From Clostridiales bacterium (GTDB lineage Bacteria; Bacillota_A; Clostridia; Christensenellales; Aristaeellaceae), in assembly GCA_012514855.1 (NCBI GenBank), contig JAAYZL010000396.1:1-9168 (forward strand): DNA of 9,168 nucleotides, given 5' to 3'. Under the pieces are notes generated by a model. It ran no database searches. It was not told the DNA's origin and was given only the letters and a program-made list of their open reading frames with translations. The position numbers and the translations under genes were made by a program. The first letter of the stretch is position 1; each line of letters starts with the position of its first letter. Shown here piece by piece: positions 1 to 6,027 of this stretch.

Positions 1-503
1 CCGGCGCCGATGATCATCGCCGGTATGTTGACCGGCGGCGCGATCATGCCCAGCACGCCGCCCATCGCGAGTATGCAACCCGTCTCGACCAGCGGTACAC
101 CCATCAGCATCAGTATCGGCGCCATGATCGAGCCGGCGGTCAGTACGGACGCCGTCGACGAGCCCGTAATCATTCCCGGGAACATGATGACCAGCATAAT
201 CATGCACAGCAGAAGCGCCGGGACGCGGTGGAACTTCTCGAGGATCAGCGACGACACCGCCTCGAGCGTGCCCGACTCCTGGATGACCTTCATGAAGATC
301 ATTGCCGTTGCGATGACGAGTATCGTGTCGACATAGGAAAAGGTGCCCTCGACCAGATGCCGGAGCGGTATGCCCTGGCCGCCGACCAGCGCGCCGATGA
401 TCGAAGCCAGCACCATCGATATGCTGACCGGCAGCTTTGCCGCGAAGCAGCCGACGAGGAACGACCCCACCATGGCGATAAAGACGATCAGCTCAATGCT
501 CAT
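1..503 (-). CDS. TRAP-type transporter large permease subunit, N-terminal part (truncated by window edge)
   Basis: Reading leftward from an ATG at 503, the frame stays open for 167 codons to the window edge, so the 3' part is missing. A GGAGG at 511-515 lies 7 bases upstream of the ATG. The product starts MSIELIVFIAMVGSF and is almost wholly hydrophobic: segments near residues 3-24, 27-42, 56-75, 90-115 and 140-165. Glycine-rich, membrane-embedded motifs (GMITGSSTASVLTAGSIM; GGVLGMIAPPVNIPAMIIG) resemble the repeated Gly/Pro helices of DctM-type permeases, which usually have about 430 residues and drive sodium-coupled uptake of organic acids or amino acids with a binding protein (DctP) and a small subunit (DctQ). 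No DctQ or typical DctP gene precedes it. The gene upstream encodes a small secreted protein of unknown role. Family assignment is by eye; another ion-transporter-superfamily permease is the main alternative. Substrate is unknown; glutamate or gamma-glutamyl products are a guess from context. Confidence 0.7.
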   Translation of the reverse strand, partial: MSIELIVFIAMVGSFLVGCFAAKLPVSISMVLASIIGALVGGQGIPLRHLVEGTFSYVDTILVIATAMIFMKVIQESGTLEAVSSLILEKFHRVPALLLCMIMLVIMFPGMITGSSTASVLTAGSIMAPILMLMGVPLVETGCILAMGGVLGMIAPPVNIPAMIIGA

Positions 504-555
504 CCGATCCCCTCCAAGGTTGTATTGCTTCGGCGCGCCGGATACACGCTTCGCG
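504..555. other. Short intergenic gap with permease ribosome binding site
   Basis: These 52 bases separate the DUF6305-like gene from the permease gene. On the minus strand they contain GGAGGG, whose GGAGG (511-515) lies 7 bases before the permease ATG and decides that start. A 10-base GC palindrome (CGGCGCGCCG, 531-540) is present, but it has no U-run and occurs again at 8771-8780, so I give it no function. No promoter or terminator is evident, so the two genes are probably co-transcribed. Confidence 0.5.
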
Positions 556-1122
556 CTACGGGAACAGCTCCTTGACGGCGTCGCCGACCCCGGTGATGCT
601 GTTGACGATCGCAATCGGCACGCCCGCCTCGCCGGCGGTGGCGGTCAGAAGGCCGTCCTTGTCGCCGGCCGCGACCGCAATGACCCGGTCGGCCGCCCGA
701 ATCGCCGGCACGATGAACTTGTCGGAGAGCTCGCCGCGGCGGGCCTCACCGCCGATGTGCAGCGCGACGATCCGAATCCCGGCCGCCTTTGCGCCCTCGA
801 TCAGCTCGCTGACGCGCGCGAGTTCCTGATCCGCGTCTATGCCCGCCGCGCCGAGACCTTTCGACGAGCCGCCGACGGCCAGCATCAGCGTCTTCACTTC
901 GCCCAAGTCCGCGGATGTCGCGAGGTTCTTCAGTTCATATTCAACGCCCACCTTGGTCAGAAGCGCGCCCAGCATCTGGTAGTCCGCGCTCTGACCGACC
1001 GATGTGATCAATATCGGAGTCTCAAACAGGGTGGCTTCGGCTGGTTCGTCCGGCTGCTCCGCCAGCGCAAGCGCCGGCACGATGAGCGTCAGTGTCAACA
1101 AAAGCAGTGCGAATTTCTTCAT
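556..1122 (-). CDS. Secreted DUF6305-like protein of unknown function
   Basis: The product has 188 residues and starts with a clear signal peptide (MKKFALLLLTLTLIVPALALA, cleavage expected near residue 21). There is no lipobox cysteine, so it should be a free secreted or periplasmic protein. The mature part opens with ETPILITSVGQSADYQML and alternates hydrophobic strands with helices (TLMLAVGGSSKGLG near 78-91, RIVALHIGGEARRG near 116-129, DRVIAVAAGDKDG near 144-156), like a Rossmann-like alpha/beta fold. The opening motif is what I associate with DUF6305, a family without an established function; this is recall, not a search. The start is supported by GAGG 8 bases before the ATG and GGAGG a little further up. 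It sits 102 bases after the gamma-glutamyltransferase gene and 52 bases before the TRAP permease gene. It could be an extracytoplasmic partner of that permease, since no standard binding protein is present (inference). Confidence 0.75.
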   Translation of the reverse strand: MKKFALLLLTLTLIVPALALAEQPDEPAEATLFETPILITSVGQSADYQMLGALLTKVGVEYELKNLATSADLGEVKTLMLAVGGSSKGLGAAGIDADQELARVSELIEGAKAAGIRIVALHIGGEARRGELSDKFIVPAIRAADRVIAVAAGDKDGLLTATAGEAGVPIAIVNSITGVGDAVKELFP

Positions 1123-1167
1123 GACTGTGTCCTCGCCTCCTGAGAATGTCGCGGTCGAATGCGCCTT

Positions 1168-1198
1168 GCCGCGCGCGCTCCATCGGAGCGCGCGCGGC
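1168..1198 (-). repeat. Perfect 14-bp GC-rich inverted repeat (hairpin) between transferase and DUF6305-like genes
   Basis: Bases 1168-1181 (GCCGCGCGCGCTCC) are exactly complementary to 1185-1198, with a 3-base loop at 1182-1184. The RNA from either strand would form a very stable 14-bp stem. It lies 26 bases after the transferase stop codon and 46 bases before the DUF6305-like start. On the minus strand the stem is followed by AAGGCGCATT rather than a U-run, so it is not a textbook intrinsic terminator. It may cause partial termination, protect the upstream mRNA from 3' decay, or set the expression ratio between the transferase and the transport genes (inference). Confidence 0.6.
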
Positions 1199-1224
1199 GT
1201 TGTTGCGGGGGTTGATTTCGCTGC

Positions 1225-2952
1225 TTAATAGCCCAGCGCCTTGCCGTCGCGGCGAGGATCCGCGCCGCCGCGCAGCGTGCCGTCCTCCTGATAGACGATG
1301 GCCTGCACGGCGCCGAAGTACGGCGCCCACTCGCCGCGGTCAGCCAGTCCGTGGCCCAGACCCTCGAGTGCCGCGAGCACCTCGGGGTCGATGCCGTTCT
1401 CGCCGGACTCATAGCCGATGGTGTTGGCCGTGTTGTCGAAGATGCGCGGCGTGTCGATCGCTTCCTGTATGTCCATGTCGTGGTCGATCACGTGCGAGAT
1501 CACCTGCACGACCGTCGGGAAGATGCGCGTCGCGCCGGGCGAACCGATCGTCATGTACGGCGCGCCATCCGGATCGAGCAGGAATGTCGGCGTCATCGAC
1601 GACAGCGGCCGCTTGCCGCCCTCGATGCGGTTGACGGAAGTCTCGCCGGTCACGAAGTCGTCGAGCTCGTCGTTGGCGATGAAGCCGTAGCCGGGAATCG
1701 CGATCTTCGAGCCGTAGAAGTAGTTGATGGTCTTTGTCACCGCGACCATGTTGCCTTCCTTGTCAGCAATCGAGAAGTGCGTCGTGGAACCGGACTGGTA
1801 CTTGTACGGATCCTCAGCGGAGAAGACCTGCGCGGCGGCCGGGTCGATCTTTTCGGCCAGCATAGCCGCGTATTCCTTCGAGGTGAGGCCCTCGAGCGGA
1901 ACCTCGGCGAAGTCCGTGTCGGCCATGTACTGCGCGCGGTCGGCGAAGGCGAGCTTGAACGCCTCGGAGAACAGGTGCAGGTACTCGGCCGAGTTTACCT
2001 CGAGCGAGGCGATGTCGAAGTTCTCGAGGATGTTCAGAATCTGTATCAGGTGCGTGCCGCCGGAGGACGCCGGCGGGGCCGAGATGACGGTGTAGCCGCG
2101 GTACGTCGACGAGACGGGCGTGCGCACCTTCACCTCGTAGTCGGCCATATCCTGCATCGTCAGCACGCCGCCGTACTTGTTGACGGTGTCGACGAACGCC
2201 TGCGCGACCGGGCCGGTGTAGAACGCATCCCTGCCGCCGTCGGCGATCAGTTGCAGCGTCTTTGCGAGATCCGTGTTGGTCAAGGTCGATCCGATTTCGT
2301 AGGGCAGCTTGTCCTCCGTCAGGTAGTAGGAGCCGATCTCCGGGTACTTGATTAGGTACTGATAGTTGTCAAGCGTGTTGGTGTTCATGTTGAGCGACAC
2401 GAGATAGCCGTTCGTCGCAAGGTCGATCGCCGGCTGCATCAGCGCCTGGCGGTCGAGCGTCGCGTAGTGTTCGAACGCGTACTCGAGGCTCGCGACCTCG
2501 CCGGGGATTCCGACGGATTTTCCGCCCTCGACCTTCTGGTTGCCGATGACGTTCCCGTCGGCGTCGAGCTGCCACATCGCCGGTGTCGCCGCCGCGGGCG
2601 CGCGTTCGCGGAAGTCGATGAACACGTCCTCGCCGGTCTCGGCGAAGTGGATCAGCATGAAGCCGCCGCCGCCCAAGCCGGAAGTGTACGGTTCTGCGAC
2701 GCCCAGCGTGTAGGCGACGGCGATGGCGGCGTCGATGGCGTTGCCGCCCTGCTCGAGCACCGCGAGCCCCGCGCGGGAGGCGTAGTAGTTCGACGAGGCG
2801 ACGACGCCGTTTTCGCCGACCGCGTCGCGATCGGTGCGCTTGGCGTTTCCGTTCTCGTCATACGGCTGCCAGATCTCCTCGGCGGAGGCGGCAAACGGAA
2901 TCATCAGCGCGAGCACAAGCAGGAGGGCGAGCAGCTTCGAAGTTCTCTTCAT
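1225..2952 (-). CDS. ggt: Secreted gamma-glutamyltransferase (gamma-glutamyltranspeptidase)
   Basis: The 575-residue product has the usual family length. It starts with a signal peptide (MKRTSKLLALLLVLALMIPF then AASAEE), so it acts outside the membrane. Family motifs in order: GLGGGGFML (92-100), DFRERAP with the substrate carboxylate-binding Arg115, GKSVGIPGE (144-152), PPASSGGTH (293-301), the autocleavage and nucleophile site STTHFS with Thr390, TKTIN with Asn410, NDELDDF (427-433), KRPLSSM (447-453) and GSPGA (470-474). The enzyme self-cleaves before Thr390 and moves or hydrolyses gamma-glutamyl groups. Only 13 residues separate DDF from KRPLSSM, so the lid loop of the E. coli enzyme appears absent, as in Bacillus enzymes that attack poly-gamma-glutamate. 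The second oxyanion-hole glycine is Ala474. A GGGAGG 7 bases upstream fixes the ATG at 2952; the longer upstream reading would cross the promoter. Next to pgsBC, a role in polymer release, anchoring or degradation (compare CapD) is likely. Confidence 0.95.
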   Translation of the reverse strand: MKRTSKLLALLLVLALMIPFAASAEEIWQPYDENGNAKRTDRDAVGENGVVASSNYYASRAGLAVLEQGGNAIDAAIAVAYTLGVAEPYTSGLGGGGFMLIHFAETGEDVFIDFRERAPAAATPAMWQLDADGNVIGNQKVEGGKSVGIPGEVASLEYAFEHYATLDRQALMQPAIDLATNGYLVSLNMNTNTLDNYQYLIKYPEIGSYYLTEDKLPYEIGSTLTNTDLAKTLQLIADGGRDAFYTGPVAQAFVDTVNKYGGVLTMQDMADYEVKVRTPVSSTYRGYTVISAPPASSGGTHLIQILNILENFDIASLEVNSAEYLHLFSEAFKLAFADRAQYMADTDFAEVPLEGLTSKEYAAMLAEKIDPAAAQVFSAEDPYKYQSGSTTHFSIADKEGNMVAVTKTINYFYGSKIAIPGYGFIANDELDDFVTGETSVNRIEGGKRPLSSMTPTFLLDPDGAPYMTIGSPGATRIFPTVVQVISHVIDHDMDIQEAIDTPRIFDNTANTIGYESGENGIDPEVLAALEGLGHGLADRGEWAPYFGAVQAIVYQEDGTLRGGADPRRDGKALGY

Positions 2953-3033
2953 GAAATTTCCTCCCTTATTAAATTGCATAGCGGCGCCGCCGCGATGTTC
3001 CGGCGCGGCAGAACTCCGCTCCGGTATAAAGAC

Positions 3034-3042
3034 AGTATAACA
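3034..3042 (-). promoter_or_regulatory. Extended -10 promoter for the transferase operon
   Basis: On the minus strand, TGTTATACT reads as an extended -10 element (TG, one base, then TATACT at 3039-3034). The expected start of transcription is near 3027, which leaves a leader of about 75 bases before the ATG at 2952. No good -35 hexamer lies 17 bases upstream of TATACT, which fits an extended -10 promoter that may need an activator. A competing reading, TTGCCA (3052-3047) with TATACC 18 bases on, is weaker. The leader contains a 6-bp GC hairpin (2989-2994 with 3004-3009). Confidence 0.5.
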
Positions 3043-3067
3043 TATATGGCAAAAAAATGGGATTTTT

Positions 3068-3103
3068 CGCATATTTATTTCGAAGAAATTCAAAAAATAT
3101 GCG
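3068..3103. promoter_or_regulatory. AT-rich inverted repeat upstream of the transferase promoter (candidate operator)
   Basis: CGCATATTT at 3068-3076 pairs exactly with AAATATGCG at 3095-3103. An inner 5-bp stem (ATTTC 3077-3081 with GAAAT 3085-3089) sits inside it. The repeat centre at 3085.5 is about 58 bases upstream of the predicted transcription start, a normal place for an activator site. The stretch of about 120 AT-rich bases stands out sharply from the GC-rich genes. The gene just upstream encodes a CitB-type response regulator, a family known to bind AT-rich sites, so it is the natural candidate ligand (inference). Alternatively the RNA could fold into a weak terminator after the regulator gene: on the minus strand the repeat is followed, after about 10 bases, by seven Ts (3057-3051). 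Confidence 0.45.
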
Positions 3104-3144
3104 CATGAAAAACGCTTGGCAAAATAATCTTGAAGGGAGCGGAT

Positions 3145-3810
3145 TCATTTTTGGCGCGCAGAAACGTTTCCCGTGCTCGCGGAGGGCGGGACGGCGGCGC
3201 GATAGTGCTGCTTGGGGCGGCCGACCTTGCCGTAGCTGATCTGCACCTCGACGCGCTTCAAAAACGCCAGATGCTGCAAATACCGGTAGACCGTCTGCTC
3301 GGCAAGGCCGGTGCCGAGCGCGATGTCGGCGACGTCGTAAAATGCGCCCGAATGCCGAAGGTAACTCTCGATCAGCGCAAGCGTTCCGGCGCTGATTCCC
3401 TTGACGGAATCCTGCGGCATCTCGGCGCCCCGGCTGTTCTCGAGGAGTCGCAGATGAACCTTGATGCGCGAGACGATGTCCGGTGCCTTGATGGGCTTGA
3501 GCGCGATGTCGCTCGCGCCGGCGGCCAGAAAGCGGTCGGCGGCCTCCTGCGCCTCATCGATCGTGAAGACGATGATCGGTACCTCCGGCGACAGCGCGCG
3601 CAATAGCTCTATGCCGCGTATGCCGCTGATGCCGGGCATGTGATAGTCGATCAGCACGATGTCCGGCTTTTCCTCCCTGAAGCGCGCGAGGCCACTCGGC
3701 ACGTCGTGCGCGGTTAGCGTGCGCCAGCCCTGGTAGCGAAACAGCTCGTTCAGCGCATAGCAGATCTGCACGTCGTCGTCAATCGAGAGTATCGTCGTCT
3801 GCCTTTTCAT
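3145..3810 (-). CDS. CitB/DcuR-family two-component response regulator
   Basis: The 221-residue product has an N-terminal receiver domain (about 1-122): acidic pocket Asp11-Asp12-Asp13, phosphoacceptor Asp55 in IVLIDYHMPG, Thr83 in VFTIDE and the conserved Lys105-Pro106. A linker leads to a C-terminal winged helix-turn-helix (about 138-205) with the recognition region ADIALGTGLAEQTVYRYLQHL and the closing YGKVGRPKQHYR, typical of CitB-type regulators of organic-acid and amino-acid uptake genes. The start at 3810 is supported by GGAGGAG 7 bases upstream and lies inside the end of the kinase gene (32-base overlap), so the two are translated together. It is the last gene of the poly-gamma-glutamate operon and ends about 100 bases upstream of the transferase promoter. 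The most economical model is that it controls that promoter, its own operon, or both (inference). Confidence 0.92.
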   Translation of the reverse strand: MKRQTTILSIDDDVQICYALNELFRYQGWRTLTAHDVPSGLARFREEKPDIVLIDYHMPGISGIRGIELLRALSPEVPIIVFTIDEAQEAADRFLAAGASDIALKPIKAPDIVSRIKVHLRLLENSRGAEMPQDSVKGISAGTLALIESYLRHSGAFYDVADIALGTGLAEQTVYRYLQHLAFLKRVEVQISYGKVGRPKQHYRAAVPPSASTGNVSARQK

Positions 3811-5206
3811 CCCGAATCTCCTCCGGTATCTGAAAGATCACGCGCGAGCCGTTGCCGGGTCGGCTCACGATGGACACGGCGCCGTCAGAGCGCCCGACGG
3901 CGCTTTTGACAAAGCCCATGCCCAGCCCGGTCGAGCCGTGCGTCGAGAAACCGCTGTCCCAGATGCGCGCGAGATCCGCCTCGGGGATGCCGATGCCGTT
4001 GTCGGACACCTCGAAGCGAACCTTCGGCCCTTCTCCCTCGTCCACGCGCCCGACCGACACAAGGATGCGGCCGTCGGCGCGGCCTTCGATGGCGTTGCCG
4101 GCGTTGCTGATCAAGTTGACCAGCGCGCGGGCGATTAGCACGCGGTTGACGTAGACGATGGCGTCCGGCGCGCGGGCGTCGACTGCGATGCGCTCGGCAC
4201 AGTCGAGTTCCGACACCTGCGCGAGCGCCGTCGACAGGAGTTCGTCCGAGCACACCTCGGCCCGCGTGTCGGCGCTGAGCAGTTCGGAGATCATCGAGCT
4301 CATGCGCTCTATTCCGTTTTCTATGCGGCCCAGGTACTCGGCATCTTGCGCGCGGTTCTCGGCCTCGCTCTCGAGCTTTAATATGCCAACCAGCGCCTGC
4401 ATCGACGTCAGGGGCGACTTCAAATCGTGCACGAGGTGACGCATCTCGGCGTAGGTGCGGTTCTCGACCTCGCCCAGCATCCTCTGCGTGTGTATCCGCT
4501 GGTTTTGCTCGCGCAGCGCGTGCATCTCGCGCAGGTTGTTCTCGTCCCGCGCCAGCATGAACAGCGGGATGACCAGCCCCAGCATGATCGCGAACAGCAG
4601 AAGGCCGACCGCGTTCAACAGGCCGTCCGCGCCGAGCACCGTCGCCGCCAGCTTTACATCCTGCGACGTTTCGCCGCGGCCGAACGGCAGAGCGCCCAGC
4701 AGCGGTATCACGTCCAGAAATTGAAACGCCGCGAGGAACGCGCCCAGCATAACCGGCTTCTTCCACGAGCCGCCGAGATCGTAGTCGAGCGCGCGCAGGA
4801 GGATCAGCTCTCCGATGACGACGATCGCCGGCGCGCCGAAGTCGTAGAGTATGCCGTGCACGATGTGGATCGCGCGGTAGGTCAGAACAATGGTCGCGGC
4901 GATAATCGCCATGTTCGGAATCGACGTGCGTCGGCCGCGCCAACTGAAGCGCAGCGCCTCTGACATGAGAAACGCTCCCAGATAGTGCGGAAGCGCCCTT
5001 AGCGCGTTCAGAAGCACCAGCTTCAGCGCCACCAACAGCACGCCGCCTTCGTCGCCGCTGGAAAGCGCCGCGGAAAGTCCCCGCGATATGCCGAAGCTGC
5101 GGACGTTCAGCAGATACGGCATGCAAACGCCCAGCGCGATCAGCAGCCCGGCCGGAAGCAGCCTCCGCGCATGTACGCGCTCGATGCGCAGAGGAAAGCG
5201 CCTCAT
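3779..5206 (-). CDS. Multi-pass membrane sensor histidine kinase
   Basis: The 475-residue product has a membrane N-terminal half with about six hydrophobic segments (near residues 15-33, 55-82, 97-120, 125-140, 150-173 and 195-220). A coiled linker follows (about 220-255), then a histidine kinase core: H-box MRHLVHDLKSPLTSMQ with phosphorylated His260, N-box NLISNAGNAIEG (Asn364, Asn368), G1 DNGIGIP (402-408) and G2 TGLGMGF (426-432). No periplasmic PAS/Cache domain is visible, unlike the CitA/DcuS kinases that normally partner CitB-type regulators, so the signal is probably sensed in or near the membrane. The chosen start (5206) shares an ATGA with the stop of the peptidase gene. A longer reading from 5389 would be embedded in that gene and lacks support. 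It overlaps its regulator gene by 32 bases. Its presence in the polymer operon suggests sensing of polymer, glutamate or envelope state (inference). Confidence 0.9.
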   Translation of the reverse strand: MRRFPLRIERVHARRLLPAGLLIALGVCMPYLLNVRSFGISRGLSAALSSGDEGGVLLVALKLVLLNALRALPHYLGAFLMSEALRFSWRGRRTSIPNMAIIAATIVLTYRAIHIVHGILYDFGAPAIVVIGELILLRALDYDLGGSWKKPVMLGAFLAAFQFLDVIPLLGALPFGRGETSQDVKLAATVLGADGLLNAVGLLLFAIMLGLVIPLFMLARDENNLREMHALREQNQRIHTQRMLGEVENRTYAEMRHLVHDLKSPLTSMQALVGILKLESEAENRAQDAEYLGRIENGIERMSSMISELLSADTRAEVCSDELLSTALAQVSELDCAERIAVDARAPDAIVYVNRVLIARALVNLISNAGNAIEGRADGRILVSVGRVDEGEGPKVRFEVSDNGIGIPEADLARIWDSGFSTHGSTGLGMGFVKSAVGRSDGAVSIVSRPGNGSRVIFQIPEEIRDEKADDDTLD

Positions 5207-6027
5207 GGCTGCGCCTCCAGCTCGGCCAGGAAGTGCGCGACAATGGTCAGATGGTCGCCGACGCGCGCGCCGATATCGCCCTCGCGCCACGTCTCGATCG
5301 TCGCCGCCGGTATGCCGAGCTTTGCCGTGACTTCGGCCGCGAGGCTGCCCGGTACCGGCGGCCCGGTCAACGTAAACGGCGCGGAGCAAAGCCCGCCCGC
5401 GGCGCTTTTCTCGACGAGCGACAGCACGGCGTCCTCGATGCCGTCGAGCGACGCCGAGAGTATCGTGTTTCCGAGGAAGTCCGCTTCTCCGGCCGCGGAG
5501 TGCGCCTCGTGCAGATCCAGCACGAGGTCCGGGCGAATGGACGCGATGTTAGAGAACACGGCCGCCGACGCGCGCGCCGAAAACCCGCCTTCGGCAGAGC
5601 CGGGGTAGGCGCGGTTCAGGTCTTCGCCGTCCTCCGACGCGCGGAAGCGGCGCTCGCAGCCCCACGCGTTCGCGCGCGCGAGCACGTAGAGCCGCCCGGA
5701 CGCGAGACCCGCCGCCGCGAGGAGCTCCGCCGCCAGAATACCCGCCGGCTCGTCGCCGTGCGCGCCTGCCACGACGTAAACCGTCGGTCCGTCGCGCCCG
5801 GTCTCGAGCGCCACGACCGACAGGCGCAAATCCGGCTCGCCGAGTGCATAGGTTCGCGCTGACGTCCCATCGTTCCAAGCCAATGCCGGACACAGCTCGC
5901 CCGCGGTGCGCCAAGGGATCGTTTCGATCGGGTCGGCGGCGCGCAATCCGTCCCCGGTCGGGACATCCTCGGCACGGGCGACGGGGAACATGAAAAGCAG
6001 CAAAAGCGCCGCGATCCAACGCTTCAT
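5203..6027 (-). CDS. Secreted M14-family (AstE/aspartoacylase-like) zinc carboxypeptidase
   Basis: The 274-residue product begins with a signal peptide (MKRWIAALLLLFMFPVARA, cleavage near residue 19) and no lipobox, so it acts outside the membrane. The M14/AstE zinc site is complete by eye: GAHGDEPAG gives His90 and Glu93, DLHEAH gives His173, and ATIETW supplies the likely catalytic Glu245. DLNRAYPG (136-143) fits the substrate-binding Asn-Arg motif of the fold. Enzymes of this group cut amide bonds next to a free carboxylate. Between PgsW-like and kinase genes of a poly-gamma-glutamate operon, a natural substrate is the gamma-linked polymer or its ends; phage poly-gamma-glutamate hydrolase PghP has a related zinc-carboxypeptidase fold. 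Substrate is inferred, not shown. The start is set by GGAAGGAGGG upstream and by an ATGA overlap with the stop of the preceding gene. Another ATGA overlap joins it to the kinase gene. Confidence 0.85.
   Translation of the reverse strand: MKRWIAALLLLFMFPVARAEDVPTGDGLRAADPIETIPWRTAGELCPALAWNDGTSARTYALGEPDLRLSVVALETGRDGPTVYVVAGAHGDEPAGILAAELLAAAGLASGRLYVLARANAWGCERRFRASEDGEDLNRAYPGSAEGGFSARASAAVFSNIASIRPDLVLDLHEAHSAAGEADFLGNTILSASLDGIEDAVLSLVEKSAAGGLCSAPFTLTGPPVPGSLAAEVTAKLGIPAATIETWREGDIGARVGDHLTIVAHFLAELEAQP

Noticed and set aside
531..540. 10-base palindrome CGGCGCGCCG, also at 8771-8780
   Set aside because: Short GC palindromes are common by chance in DNA of this composition; the second copy lies in an unrelated context.
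1168..1198. Hairpin called as a rho-independent terminator
   Set aside because: No U-run follows on the minus strand (AAGGCGCATT) and only GTTGTTG on the plus strand, so I list it as a repeat of uncertain role.
1351..2355. Long plus-strand open frame (334 codons) opposite the transferase gene
   Set aside because: It is Arg/Val/Asp-rich with no recognisable motif or ribosome site, and lies entirely antisense to a gene with full catalytic motifs. Long antisense frames are expected at this GC content.
2953..3093. N-terminal extension of the transferase to an ATG at 3093
   Set aside because: It would run through the promoter and AT-rich repeat, and would bury the signal peptide 47 residues in. 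The ATG at 2952 has a strong ribosome site and a normal signal peptide.
3885..5243. Long minus-strand frame (452 codons) overlapping the kinase gene in another frame
   Set aside because: It is an Arg/Ala/Gly-rich shadow of the kinase gene; the alternative frame carries all H, N and G boxes.
5207..5389. N-terminal extension of the kinase to 5389
   Set aside because: The extra 61 residues are an Arg/Gly-rich shadow of the peptidase gene. The ATG at 5206 sits in an ATGA overlap like its neighbours.
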